Of a DNA stretch of 37,816 nucleotides, positions 22,907 to 31,882 are shown in pieces (the stretch's first letter is position 1; the number at the start of each line of letters is the position of its first letter). The DNA comes from an uncultured Bacilli bacterium (lineage in GTDB: Bacteria; Bacillota_I; Bacilli_A; RF39; UBA660). The notes below the pieces were generated by a model. It did no database searches. It was given only the letters and a program-made list of their open reading frames with translations, and was not told the DNA's origin. The DNA lies in the NCBI GenBank assembly GCA_934101625.1, contig CAKORV010000008.1, forward strand, positions 1-37,816, written 5' to 3'. Made by a program: the position numbers and the translations under genes.

Positions 22907-25114
22907 ATGAAAGATGGATATTATAAAAAAATAAATATTATAAGAGTATTTTTATGTATAGCAGTTCTTTTATATCATCTTGATATTTTAAAGGGTGGTT
23001 ATTTAGCTGTATGTGCATTTTTTGTTTTGAGTGGGTTTTTAATTACTAAATCTTCTTTTGATAAAGACAATTTTTCTATAGTTAACTATTATAAATCAAG
23101 ATTTTTAAAATTATATTTGCCATTATTAATAGTAACTTTTGGTACTATAGCTGTAATATCATTGTATCCAGATATATTTTGGTTGAATTTAAAACCTGAA
23201 ACTACTTCTGTAATATTAGGTTACAATAATTTTTGGCAGATTAGTTCTAATTTAGACTATTTTTCTAGAAGTATTAATTCACCATTTATGCATTTGTGGT
23301 ATATGGCAATTATTATGCAATTTGAATTGATTTTTCCTATTATATATATTTTATTGAAAAAAGTTGGAGAAAAAATAAATAAATGTATTCCATGTATTTT
23401 AATGAGCATATTGTCAATTTTAGGAATTGTATATTTTTGTTATATAAGTAAAACAGGTAATATGACATTACTTTATTATAGTACATTTACTAGAATATTC
23501 TCATTACTTATTGGTGTTACTTTGGGATTATTTGTAAATTATTTTGGTAATAAGTTAGTGTTTATGAATAATAAAGTTTCTAATATTTGTTTTTATGCCT
23601 ATTTGGTAGTATTATCAAGTATGTTTATTATGATTGACAATAGTTCTAAATATTTTGTTTTATGTATGATTTTATCTAGTATAATTTCTATTAGATTGAT
23701 TCAATATTCATTAGTGGATGTAACTGAACTTAATAAGTTTGATTATATAGTTAAAAAAATTGCAAGTATTACATATGAAGTATATTTAGTTCAATATCCA
23801 GTTATATTTTTATTTCAGTATGTTAGTTTAAGTACTATGTTAAAAATAATTGTTATAGTTTTGTTAACAATATTTATATCAATTTTAATACATTTTTGTA
23901 TCAATAATAAAAATAAACAATATAGGGTACCTCAGTATTTACTAATACCATTATTTTTAGCAATATGTGGATATGGAATATATCAATATTATATTACAGA
24001 AGATCATACTAAAGAAATGAAACAATTGCAGGAACAATTAGTAGAGAATCAAAAGTTAGCAGTAGAAAATCAAAATAAATATAAAGAACAATTAGCAAAA
24101 GAAAATGAAGATTGGAATAACATATTAAAAGACTATGAGAATGCAGAAAATAATATGGGAGAAGTTGTTAAAACTTTGAATGTTGTTGGTATAGGAGATT
24201 CTGTTATGCTAGGAGCGGTTGATAATTTGTATGCTATGTTTCCTAATGGTTATTTTGATGCTAAGATTAGTAGAACTGCTTGGGTAGTTGGTGGAATTAT
24301 AGAAAATTTGGTTAATAAAAATATGCTTGGAGAACCGGTTATAATTAATTTAGGAGCCAATGGAGATTGTTCTAAATCTTGTAAAGTTAATATTATTAAA
24401 CAATGTGAAGGAAGAGATATTTTTTGGATTAATACTACTAATTTACCAAATGTTAATTCAAATTTATTAGCACTTTCTAAAGAATATGATAATGTTCATT
24501 TAATAGATTGGTATACAATGTCTAGAGGACATGAAGAGTATTTTTATTCTGATGGAATTCATTTAACTGGTGTTGGTAGGAAAGTATATACTGAGGCAAT
24601 TTATAATGCAATACATGATGTTTATGTGGAGAAATATAAAATAGAAAAAGAAAAGATGTTAGAAGAACATGAATTAGAAGAAAAAAATAAGATTACTTTT
24701 TATGGAAATAATATATTATTAAATGCATATGAATATTTAGAAAGTGATTTTAGTAATGCTAGTTTTGTGATAAATAATGGATTTAATTATAATAGTTTGA
24801 AAAAGAAACTTAATGAAGATAAAGAGAATAATACTTTAACATATAATATTATACTTGCTTTTGATAGTAGTACTAATTTATCTATAAGTGAGTATGAGAG
24901 TATATTAGATTTACTAAAAGATAATAATGTTTTAATAGTTTCTAGTAGTAAAAATATTAAAGATATAAATAAATTAAAAAAAGAAAATATTAAGATAGTT
25001 AATATGTATGAAGAGATTAAAAATAATAATGATTATTTAATGGCTGATAGATTACATTTAACTGATGAAGGTAGTAAAAAGATGGTAGAATTGATTAGAA
25101 AGGCATTTAATTAA
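22907..25114 (+). CDS. OatA-like acyltransferase with two SGNH domains, the second degenerate
   Basis: A 735-residue membrane protein. Residues 1-360 form an acyltransferase-3 domain of about ten membrane segments with catalytic His24 (LLYHLD) and the FFVLSGFLI segment. A coiled coil (about 365-415) leads to an outside SGNH domain with Ser432 (GIGDS), INLGANG and Asp549-x-x-His552. Residues about 596-735 repeat the SGNH plan, with G600-N601-N602 in place of GDS and Asp714-x-x-His717 kept. OatA-type enzymes O-acetylate muramic acid and give lysozyme resistance. The target here is not certain (peptidoglycan or glycan). The second domain looks inactive or differently used. Confidence 0.88.
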   Translation: MKDGYYKKINIIRVFLCIAVLLYHLDILKGGYLAVCAFFVLSGFLITKSSFDKDNFSIVNYYKSRFLKLYLPLLIVTFGTIAVISLYPDIFWLNLKPETTSVILGYNNFWQISSNLDYFSRSINSPFMHLWYMAIIMQFELIFPIIYILLKKVGEKINKCIPCILMSILSILGIVYFCYISKTGNMTLLYYSTFTRIFSLLIGVTLGLFVNYFGNKLVFMNNKVSNICFYAYLVVLSSMFIMIDNSSKYFVLCMILSSIISIRLIQYSLVDVTELNKFDYIVKKIASITYEVYLVQYPVIFLFQYVSLSTMLKIIVIVLLTIFISILIHFCINNKNKQYRVPQYLLIPLFLAICGYGIYQYYITEDHTKEMKQLQEQLVENQKLAVENQNKYKEQLAKENEDWNNILKDYENAENNMGEVVKTLNVVGIGDSVMLGAVDNLYAMFPNGYFDAKISRTAWVVGGIIENLVNKNMLGEPVIINLGANGDCSKSCKVNIIKQCEGRDIFWINTTNLPNVNSNLLALSKEYDNVHLIDWYTMSRGHEEYFYSDGIHLTGVGRKVYTEAIYNAIHDVYVEKYKIEKEKMLEEHELEEKNKITFYGNNILLNAYEYLESDFSNASFVINNGFNYNSLKKKLNEDKENNTLTYNIILAFDSSTNLSISEYESILDLLKDNNVLIVSSSKNIKDINKLKKENIKIVNMYEEIKNNNDYLMADRLHLTDEGSKKMVELIRKAFN

Positions 25115-25115
25115 T

Positions 25116-25475
25116 ATGAAAAAGTTTATAAATAGTTTTAAGTATGCTTTTACTGGTGTTATAAGTTCATTTAAGAGTGAAAGAAATATGAAGGTTCATG
25201 TTTCTATTATGACACTTGTAATTATTTGTGGAATCTTGCTTAAGATTGAGGTTTGGGAATGGACAACTTGTTTAATATGTTTTGGCATAGTTATTAGTGC
25301 TGAATTATTTAATACGGCTATTGAAACTATTGTAGATATGGTATGTCCTAATAAAGATAATATGGCTAAGAAAGCCAAAGATATATCAGCAGGAGCAGTA
25401 CTTATGAATGCAATAATGTCTCTAATAATAGGAATTCTAATATTTTTACCTAAGATAATTAATTTAATTAAGTGA
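25116..25475 (+). CDS. dgkA: Undecaprenol/diacylglycerol kinase family protein
   Basis: A 119-residue integral membrane kinase with three helices. NTAIETIVD at residues 66-74 (Glu70) and the AKDISAGAVL segment (87-96) are the family signature. In Gram-positives this enzyme phosphorylates undecaprenol, feeding the cell-wall lipid carrier pool. It begins one base after the stop of the acyltransferase, so they are cotranscribed, and a shared link to cell-envelope synthesis is plausible. YbeY and Era, its usual neighbours, are not here. Confidence 0.92.
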   Translation: MKKFINSFKYAFTGVISSFKSERNMKVHVSIMTLVIICGILLKIEVWEWTTCLICFGIVISAELFNTAIETIVDMVCPNKDNMAKKAKDISAGAVLMNAIMSLIIGILIFLPKIINLIK

Positions 25476-25485
25476 GAGTGTTTTT

Positions 25486-26085
25486 ATGAGTAGTATTTTA
25501 AATTTTGGTATTAATTTTTCTGATAAGAAATGGTATATTGTTTTAAGAGATATATTATTTCTTTTTATTGTTTATTCTATATGTGGTTGGATTTATGAAG
25601 AATTAGTTTTTATTTTGGAACTTAATCAAGTAGTTAATCGTGGCGCTTTATTTGGACCTTGGTTACCTATATATGGGTTTGGTGGTTTAATAATTATTTC
25701 ATTATTTTATAGATTTAAAGATAAAAAAATAATGTTGGGTAAGCTCAATATAAGACCTTTAGTATTATTTTTTGAAACAGTTATATTTGCAACATTAGTA
25801 GAACTAGTATCAACTTATTTAATGGATTTTACTGGTGGTAATTTTAAATCACTTTGGGACTATAGTAATGAATTTATGAATTTTGAAGGAAGAATAGCTT
25901 TAATACCAGATTTAAAGTTTGGAATTGTTGCATTAGTGGGTATTTATTTTTTAGAGCCTTTACTTATTAAATTTTTGTCTAATAAAGAACAAGGTTTGAT
26001 AGATGGATTGTCGGTTGTTATTTTTATGTTGTTTTTTGTAGATGCTTTTGCTAGAATATGGTTAGGTAATAATTTTGTTGGGTAG
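25486..26085 (+). CDS. CmpB-type putative permease (ABC_trans_CmpB family membrane protein)
   Basis: A 199-residue protein with about five membrane segments. FLFIVYSICGWIYEELVF near residues 22-39, NRGALFGPWLPIYGFGG (50-66, in part) and ETVIFATLVELVSTYLMD (91-108) match the PF06541 family, annotated in databases as ABC-transporter permease although no ATPase partner is known or seen here. Role unknown. It is ten bases from dgkA and likely in the same transcript. Confidence 0.85.
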   Translation: MSSILNFGINFSDKKWYIVLRDILFLFIVYSICGWIYEELVFILELNQVVNRGALFGPWLPIYGFGGLIIISLFYRFKDKKIMLGKLNIRPLVLFFETVIFATLVELVSTYLMDFTGGNFKSLWDYSNEFMNFEGRIALIPDLKFGIVALVGIYFLEPLLIKFLSNKEQGLIDGLSVVIFMLFFVDAFARIWLGNNFVG

Positions 26086-26093
26086 GTGTTTAT

Positions 26094-26459
26094 ATGAAGT
26101 TTACTAAGTATGTAGTTATTGGTACTTTTATATTTTGTTTTATTGTTATAATAAGTGCTTTAGGTACTAGATATTATAAAGATAATTTAATTAAAGATAA
26201 TCCGCTAGAGTCAAAAAGTAATATAGAAAATGTTGTTAAAGTTGATGGTAAATTATATTATTCTACTGGAGAAGAAAGTAAAAAGGCAAGATGTGGAGTT
26301 ATGGATGGAAAAATAACTAGTCATGTTGAAAGTAATAAATTACCGAGTAGTGATAATCAATCTAATTTTGAAGGAGATTATGAATATCAATATGAAGATG
26401 AAAATAGTATAGTTTTATATATTGATAATAAATTTATGATTTACAAGATTAAAAATTAA
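26094..26459 (+). CDS. Small membrane-anchored extracytoplasmic protein, unknown function
   Basis: A 121-residue protein: one N-terminal membrane segment (about residues 5-24) and a soluble part. The core KVDGKLYYSTGEESKKARCG, then MDGKITSHV, DNQSNF and YEYQY, resembles a recurring motif in small secreted or anchored proteins of Clostridia and related Bacillota that I cannot name further. It closes the acyltransferase-dgkA-CmpB run, eight bases after the latter. An outside, envelope-linked role is an inference. Confidence 0.7.
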   Translation: MKFTKYVVIGTFIFCFIVIISALGTRYYKDNLIKDNPLESKSNIENVVKVDGKLYYSTGEESKKARCGVMDGKITSHVESNKLPSSDNQSNFEGDYEYQYEDENSIVLYIDNKFMIYKIKN

Positions 26460-26478
26460 CTACTTAGGTAGTTTTTTA
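26458..26478 (+). terminator. Terminator overlapping the stop codon at 26459
   Basis: AACTAC (26458-26463) pairs with GTAGTT (26468-26473) around TTAG, followed by Ts. It ends the run that began at 22907. Confidence 0.72.
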
Positions 26479-26533
26479 TTTAATGATGTAAAAAATGTTT
26501 CATATTAGAGATATTATAGAAAAACTAAAGTAA

Positions 26534-26562
26534 TTGTGTTTCGTAAAAATTTGTAATATAAT
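26534..26562 (+). promoter_or_regulatory. Promoter of the kinase-like gene
   Basis: TTGTGT at 26534-26539, a 17-base spacer and TATAAT at 26557-26562, 22 bases before the ATG at 26585. Confidence 0.65.
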
Positions 26563-26584
26563 ATCATTTGTTTATGGGGGTATT

Positions 26585-27301
26585 ATGGAAGTAAGTAATA
26601 AGAAACATTTTATGAAATATTTAAATAGTTTAAAATACTTAGGTTGTGGGTCTCAAGGTGTATGTTATTTAGATATTAAAAGTAATAAAGTGATTAAGAT
26701 ATTTCATGGATATTTTGATGAAGAATATGATAGTGTTAGTGAATATGATGTTATGAAGTTTAGTGATGTAGTTAATTCTACTTTTATGTGGCCTATAGAT
26801 GTTGTTAAATATAAAAATCATATTATAGGGTATGTAATGAATTATTCTAAAAAGAAAAATTTATATAAAATTAATCCTTTAGGAGTAGATTTAAATAAGT
26901 TAAGTAGTGCAATTAATAAAACATTTGTAGATATAAATCTTCTTACTGAAAGAAATATTAAGATATATGATATTATGTATAATATACTTTATTCTAGTGG
27001 ACAATTTAAAGTAATTGATACTGTTGAATATGAAAAGAAAAATATTTCTTTTGATGAGAATAAAAGAGGATTTGATTTAGAGATTATGTATTTTTTAGTA
27101 GATAGTTACTTTGATGATTTTGTAAGTAAAGATATTTTGTTAAAAGAAATGTATTTATCTAAAGAAGTAGATTGTTTGGAATTTTTGAAGGGATTTAGGT
27201 ATAAGCTTAGTGAATTTATTGGAAAAGATATTGTGTATTTAAGAGATGCTAAGGGATTAGTTAAGTCGGATAAGAATCCTAGATATGTTAGAGAATTATA
27301 A
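26585..27301 (+). CDS. Protein-kinase-fold protein, divergent
   Basis: A 238-residue protein. LGCGSQGVCYLDIKSNKVIKIF near residues 17-38 reads as a glycine-rich loop followed by the ATP-binding Lys (in VIKIF). Later IKIYDIMYNILYSSGQFKVIDT resembles the catalytic and metal-binding loops, with Asp-Asn-Asp in place, but the first Asp is one residue nearer the Asn than in normal kinases and no HRD or DFG is intact. It may be a small-molecule kinase, a degenerate kinase, or a pseudokinase. The start at 26585 follows GGGGG; an upstream frame start overlaps the promoter. Confidence 0.6.
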   Translation: MEVSNKKHFMKYLNSLKYLGCGSQGVCYLDIKSNKVIKIFHGYFDEEYDSVSEYDVMKFSDVVNSTFMWPIDVVKYKNHIIGYVMNYSKKKNLYKINPLGVDLNKLSSAINKTFVDINLLTERNIKIYDIMYNILYSSGQFKVIDTVEYEKKNISFDENKRGFDLEIMYFLVDSYFDDFVSKDILLKEMYLSKEVDCLEFLKGFRYKLSEFIGKDIVYLRDAKGLVKSDKNPRYVREL

Positions 27302-27303
27302 TA

Positions 27304-27350
27304 AAATAAGTTGTTCAACTTTTGGTTTAGTTCATTCAACTTATTTTTTC
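27304..27350 (+). terminator. Terminator after the kinase-like gene
   Basis: AAATAAGTTG (27304-27313) pairs perfectly with CAACTTATTT (27337-27346), with a long 23-base loop, and Ts follow. Confidence 0.7.
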
Positions 27351-27401
27351 TTTACCTATAAAATTAATTAGTTTATAATTTTGGTATGGAGTTGGTAATA
27401 A

Positions 27402-28529
27402 ATGATATATTTAGATTATAGTGCTAATAGTCCTGTAGATGATAGAGTATTAGATAATTATGTTAGTGTTACTAAAAAGTATATAGGTAATCCTAATAGT
27501 AGTCATAAACTAGGGTTAGAGGCTAAAAATATTATAGATGAAAGTTCAATTAAGATATCTAAGTATTTTAATACTAGTAAAGAAAGTGTTATTTATACAA
27601 GTGGTTCTAGTGAAAGTAATAATTTAGTTATAAAGGGTGTATGTGAATTATATAAAGATAAGGGTAAACATATTATTATTTCTCCAATAGAACATTCTAG
27701 TGTAGTAGCGCCACTTAATTATTTGTGTAATAAAGGTTTTGAAGTTACAGTTTTATCTCTTACGAAAGATGGAATTATTGATTTAGAAGAACTTAAAAAT
27801 AGTATTAGAGAAGATACTATATTAGTTAGTATTTGTTCAGTAGATAGTGAACTTGGGACAATAGAGCCTATAAAAGAAATAGTTAACATAGTAAAAGAAC
27901 ACAATATTATATTCCATACGGATGCTACTCAGGCTATAGGAAAAATAGATATAGATTATACTGGATGTGATTTTATTACATTTGCGCCTCATAAGTTTTA
28001 TGGAATTAATGGTAGTGGTGTATTAATGAATATGAATAATATAAAAATAATGCCACTTATACATGGTGGAAGGAGTACAACTATATTTAGAAGTGGAACT
28101 CCAGTTACTGCGAATGCCAGTAGTACTAGTGTTGCTTTAGAACTAGCCGTTGAAGATTTATCAAATAGATATGAATATGTTTCCAATTTAAAAAAATACT
28201 TGATTGATGAATTAAGTAAATTAGATTATGTACATATAAATAGTCCTAAAAATAGTATACCTAATACACTTAATTTTAGTTTAACTCATATAAAAGCAAG
28301 TGAAGTTGTTGAAAAGTTAGAAAAGAAGGATATATATTTGTCAACTGTTAGTGCGTGTAGTATGAAAAATAGTCCTTCTAAAAGTGTATTTGCAATTACA
28401 GGTAGTGAAGAATTATCAAGAAATTCTATAAGAGTTAGTTTGAGTCATTTAACTAGTCTGAGTGAACTAAAAATATTTATTAAAGAATTTATTAGTATAT
28501 GTGAGGAGTTAAAGAATGAAAATAATTAA
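27402..28529 (+). CDS. Cysteine desulfurase (NifS/IscS family)
   Basis: A PLP enzyme that releases sulfur from cysteine as an enzyme persulfide. The PLP Lys is Lys198 (FAPHKFYG), HTDATQ and SGSSESNN bind the cofactor, and the active Cys319 lies in VSACSMKNSP. The 375 residues fit the family. No IscU, SufU or ThiI lies next to it, so the sulfur acceptor is open; the two redox proteins that follow, overlapping and in the same operon, suggest a thiol role. Confidence 0.95.
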   Translation: MIYLDYSANSPVDDRVLDNYVSVTKKYIGNPNSSHKLGLEAKNIIDESSIKISKYFNTSKESVIYTSGSSESNNLVIKGVCELYKDKGKHIIISPIEHSSVVAPLNYLCNKGFEVTVLSLTKDGIIDLEELKNSIREDTILVSICSVDSELGTIEPIKEIVNIVKEHNIIFHTDATQAIGKIDIDYTGCDFITFAPHKFYGINGSGVLMNMNNIKIMPLIHGGRSTTIFRSGTPVTANASSTSVALELAVEDLSNRYEYVSNLKKYLIDELSKLDYVHINSPKNSIPNTLNFSLTHIKASEVVEKLEKKDIYLSTVSACSMKNSPSKSVFAITGSEELSRNSIRVSLSHLTSLSELKIFIKEFISICEELKNENN

Positions 28530-28776
28530 AATAAACGCTATGTGGTGTCCAGGGTGTTTAATATCTAAAAGTATATGGAATGATATAGAAACTGAGTTTC
28601 CAAATAATGAATATATTAGTTTAGATTATGATATGGATGAAGAAGAAGTAAATAAATATAATGTTGGAGATATATTACCTGTTGTTATATTAATTAAAGA
28701 TGATAAAGAAATTAAAAGATTAATTGGAGAAAAAAGTAAAAAAGAAATATTAGATGAAATAGGAGATATTTTATGA
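28516..28776 (+). CDS. Small thioredoxin-like protein
   Basis: An 86-residue thioredoxin fold with CPGC near residues 11-14 and the cis-Pro loop (DILPVVILI). The redox motif has Gly where thioredoxin itself has CGPC order, so it is a relative, not classical TrxA. It overlaps the desulfurase by 14 bases and the next gene by four, so the three are translated together. Cytosolic, with no signal peptide. Confidence 0.85.
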   Translation: MKIIKINAMWCPGCLISKSIWNDIETEFPNNEYISLDYDMDEEEVNKYNVGDILPVVILIKDDKEIKRLIGEKSKKEILDEIGDIL

Positions 28777-29957
28777 GAAGTTTGTTTAAAAAAATAGGGT
28801 ATTTTTTATTGATTTTTGTGTTATTTACTAATGGCTTGAATGCTTTGAGTGAAAATTATATTGATAAAGTAAGTGATGTGATGGGTGAAAATACAGAAGA
28901 AGATAAAGTAAATATATATTTATTTTATAGTATGTATTGTCCTCATTGTCATGATGAACTTGAATATTTAGATACTCTTAAATATAAAAATGATTATAAA
29001 GATAAGATAAATATTTATACATATGAGGTTACTAGTAGTGAAGAAAATAGTGAAAAATTAATAGAAATTAAAGAGATGTATGAAGATAAAAGCTTAGGAG
29101 TGCCATTTACTGTTATTGGAGATAAATATATAGTTGGATATGGTGATGGTACTAGTGAGAGAATAGAAAATATTTTAAATGAATACCTAGAAATAGATGG
29201 TGAAACGGATTCTTATAAGTTACCTTTGTTAGGTAAAATAAATGCAAGAAATGCGAGTATAACTTTAGTAGCGATTGTTTTAGGTCTTATAGATGGTTTT
29301 AATCCATGTGCAATGTGGATATTACTCTTACTTATTAATATGAGTTTGGCTACTAATAATCGTAAAAAAATGATATGGGTAGGTGTTATATTTTTATTAA
29401 CTAGTGGTAGTATATATTTTATATCTATGCTTGGTATGGGGGTTATTATTGATTTAGCTATGGTAAGTATAATTAGAGATGTTATAGCAGGCGTGGCTAT
29501 TATACTTGGTATATTTAATTTGAGAACTTATATAAAAACTAGAAAAGAAACAGGATGTCATGTAGTAGAAAAAAATAAAAGAAAAAATATAATTAATAAA
29601 ATTAATAAAATACTTGCTAGTAAGAGTTTTTTCTTAGGTTTACTTGGTACTGTGTTTTTAGCAATTAGTGTTAATTTGATTGAACTTGCTTGTTCTTTAG
29701 GCTTTCCTACTGTATTTTTAGAAATTTTAAGTATTAATGGTATAGTTAAGTTTAAGAAAATAGTTTATTTACTTGTTTATATATTCTTTTATTTAATTGA
29801 TGATTTTGTAGTATTTTTAATCGCTGTTTTTACTCTAAAATCTAAGGGTATAAGTACAAAGTATAATAAATTAGTTAATTTAATTGGTGGTATTCTTATG
29901 ATTTTAATGGGTATTTTACTTATATTTAAACCTGAGTGGATTATGCTTAATTTTTAG
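28773..29957 (+). CDS. Membrane thiol-disulfide protein: thioredoxin-like domain fused to CcdA-type domain
   Basis: A 394-residue protein. A signal segment (residues 7-25) is followed by an outside thioredoxin-like domain with Cys56-Pro-His-Cys59, then six or more membrane segments from about residue 163 with NPCAMW and ELACSLGFP, which carry the paired cysteines of the CcdA/DsbD family. It should move electrons across the membrane from a cytosolic thioredoxin, plausibly the gene just upstream, to outside thiols. DsbD has the same parts in another order. Confidence 0.85.
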   Translation: MRSLFKKIGYFLLIFVLFTNGLNALSENYIDKVSDVMGENTEEDKVNIYLFYSMYCPHCHDELEYLDTLKYKNDYKDKINIYTYEVTSSEENSEKLIEIKEMYEDKSLGVPFTVIGDKYIVGYGDGTSERIENILNEYLEIDGETDSYKLPLLGKINARNASITLVAIVLGLIDGFNPCAMWILLLLINMSLATNNRKKMIWVGVIFLLTSGSIYFISMLGMGVIIDLAMVSIIRDVIAGVAIILGIFNLRTYIKTRKETGCHVVEKNKRKNIINKINKILASKSFFLGLLGTVFLAISVNLIELACSLGFPTVFLEILSINGIVKFKKIVYLLVYIFFYLIDDFVVFLIAVFTLKSKGISTKYNKLVNLIGGILMILMGILLIFKPEWIMLNF

Positions 29958-29958
29958 A

Positions 29959-29988
29959 AACTTAAGATAAATGTCTTGAGTTTTTTTT
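29959..29988 (+). terminator. Terminator after the redox cluster
   Basis: AACTTAAG (29959-29966) pairs with CTTGAGTT (29975-29982), one G-U pair, followed by Ts. Confidence 0.8.
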
Positions 29989-30002
29989 CTATTGTGGTAG
30001 AA

Positions 30003-30008
30003 TATAAT
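30003..30008 (+). promoter_or_regulatory. -10 box upstream of the AMP-forming ligase
   Basis: TATAAT at 30003-30008, 22 bases before the chosen ATG. The -35 region is occupied by the T run of the preceding terminator and is weak. Confidence 0.45.
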
Positions 30009-30030
30009 ACAAATTATGGGGGAAATGTAT

Positions 30031-31806
30031 ATGAAAGAATTAACTGGAGTACCATCAATTGATAAACCATGGTTAAAGTATTATGATGAAAAGAGTTTGA
30101 ATCTTGAAGTGCCTGATATGTCGATAACTGATTATATAATTAAATTAAATAAAGATAGAATGTTTTTAACTGCTTTAAATTATTTAAATAAAAAAATATC
30201 ATATGAGGAATTATTTGAAAATATAGAAAAAACTAGCAAAAGATTACAAAGTTATGGAGTGAAAGAAAATGATTATGTTTCTTTAGCTATGCCCTTAACA
30301 CCAGAAACTATTTATTTAATGTATGGATTAGATAATATAGGTGCGAATGCAAATTTAATTGATCCTAGAGTTCCAGAAGAAAAAATGAGATTTTATTTAA
30401 ATTTGGCTAAATCAAGATTAGCTTTTGTTATAAGTAGTTATGCTAAAACTATGATAAATGCATCTTTGGGTAGTGATGTAAAAAATGTTATAGATGTTTC
30501 TCCTGTGGCTAGTTTAGATAAAAAAGAAATTATTAAATTAATGAAAAGCTATTCTAAGAGAGATATTGCTAATATTAAGTTTAATGTTATCAAGAATGAA
30601 ATTGAATATAATTTTAATAACGCTTTGTCAAAAATAAACAATAATAGTAAAATATATACTTATGATTATTTTAAGAATGTTAAAACAGGAAAACTGTTTA
30701 TACCTGAATATAAAAGTGGAAAAACATCTGTAATTGAATATACTAGTGGTACAACTGGTATACCAAAGGGATTAGGCTTAACATCATCTGGAATGAATAT
30801 TACTGCAGAACAGTTAATGAATGTTACTGGTGTTAAACCCGGAGAAAGTATTTTATGTATTATGCCACCTTTTATAAGCTATGGTGCGGTATGTGGTATT
30901 CATAATTCTTTAGCAAGTGGCTTAGAAATGATATTGATTCCAAATTTTAAATTAAGTGAATTTGCTGATTTAATTATTAAATATAAACCAAACAATATTA
31001 TATGTGTTCCTTCATTTATGGAAAGTGTTATAAATAATAAGATATTTGACGGAGTGAATTTATCGTTTATAAATAGAATTATTTTTGGTGGAGATAAAAC
31101 ACCTAAGTTATTAGAAGAAAATGTCAATAATTGGTTGAAAAATCATAATTGCTCTTCTACTTTAATTAAAGGTGGCGGTATGGCTGAATTTTCTTCATGT
31201 ACATTTTTAACACCTTATGAGAGTACTAAAAGACCTGAAATATATGGGATACCTTTACCTTTGGTAACTGCCAAAATAATGAAGGACGATAAAACTGAGT
31301 GTACTTATAATGAAATAGGTGAAATATATATAAATTCACCTCAACATATGAAAAAATATCTAGGAAGTTCAGAAGAAACTAATAAATTCTTTTATACTGA
31401 TGATGATGGTAAATTATGGGGAAGAACAGGTGATTTAGGTTTTGTGGATGAAAATGGTTTTTTTACTTTAACTGATAGAAAGAAAAATATGATTGTTAGA
31501 CCTGATGGACATAATGTTTTTCCAAATGAAATTGAAGTAATTATTAATAAAAACAAAAATGTTAAGAATTGTGTAGTTATTGGAGTTAGAGATTTAACAA
31601 CATCTACTGGAGAGTATCCTTATGCATTTATTGAACTAAATGAAAATTGTGATGAAGAAAGTACTTTAGAAGAAATAAAGTTAAGCGTAAATAAATCTTT
31701 ATCATTAAGAGATAGACCAAGAGAAGCGGATTATATTTTAACATCTATGAAATATAAAACAGAAGGTAAAGTTGATAGAGATGCTTTACTAAAATTGGTA
31801 AAATAA
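30031..31806 (+). CDS. AMP-forming acyl/aryl ligase (AMP-binding family)
   Basis: A 591-residue adenylate-forming enzyme. The phosphate loop is YTSGTTGIPKG, with GDLGFVDENGFFTLTDRKKNM as the hinge region and TEGKVDR (Lys near the C-terminus) as the A10 motif, so both halves are intact. It resembles acyl-CoA ligases most, but no carrier protein or other pathway gene is nearby to name the substrate. The start at 30031 follows GGGGG by eight bases; earlier in-frame ATGs overlap that site. Confidence 0.88.
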   Translation: MKELTGVPSIDKPWLKYYDEKSLNLEVPDMSITDYIIKLNKDRMFLTALNYLNKKISYEELFENIEKTSKRLQSYGVKENDYVSLAMPLTPETIYLMYGLDNIGANANLIDPRVPEEKMRFYLNLAKSRLAFVISSYAKTMINASLGSDVKNVIDVSPVASLDKKEIIKLMKSYSKRDIANIKFNVIKNEIEYNFNNALSKINNNSKIYTYDYFKNVKTGKLFIPEYKSGKTSVIEYTSGTTGIPKGLGLTSSGMNITAEQLMNVTGVKPGESILCIMPPFISYGAVCGIHNSLASGLEMILIPNFKLSEFADLIIKYKPNNIICVPSFMESVINNKIFDGVNLSFINRIIFGGDKTPKLLEENVNNWLKNHNCSSTLIKGGGMAEFSSCTFLTPYESTKRPEIYGIPLPLVTAKIMKDDKTECTYNEIGEIYINSPQHMKKYLGSSEETNKFFYTDDDGKLWGRTGDLGFVDENGFFTLTDRKKNMIVRPDGHNVFPNEIEVIINKNKNVKNCVVIGVRDLTTSTGEYPYAFIELNENCDEESTLEEIKLSVNKSLSLRDRPREADYILTSMKYKTEGKVDRDALLKLVK

Positions 31807-31810
31807 ACTG

Positions 31811-31839
31811 ATCAAATCTAGAAATAGGTTTGATTTTTT
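31811..31839 (+). terminator. Terminator after the AMP-forming ligase
   Basis: ATCAAATC (31811-31818) pairs with GGTTTGAT (31827-31834), one G-U pair, followed by Ts. Confidence 0.75.
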
Positions 31840-31882
31840 ATGTAAATATTATATAATTAATTTAAAGAGTAGGTGAATAAAA

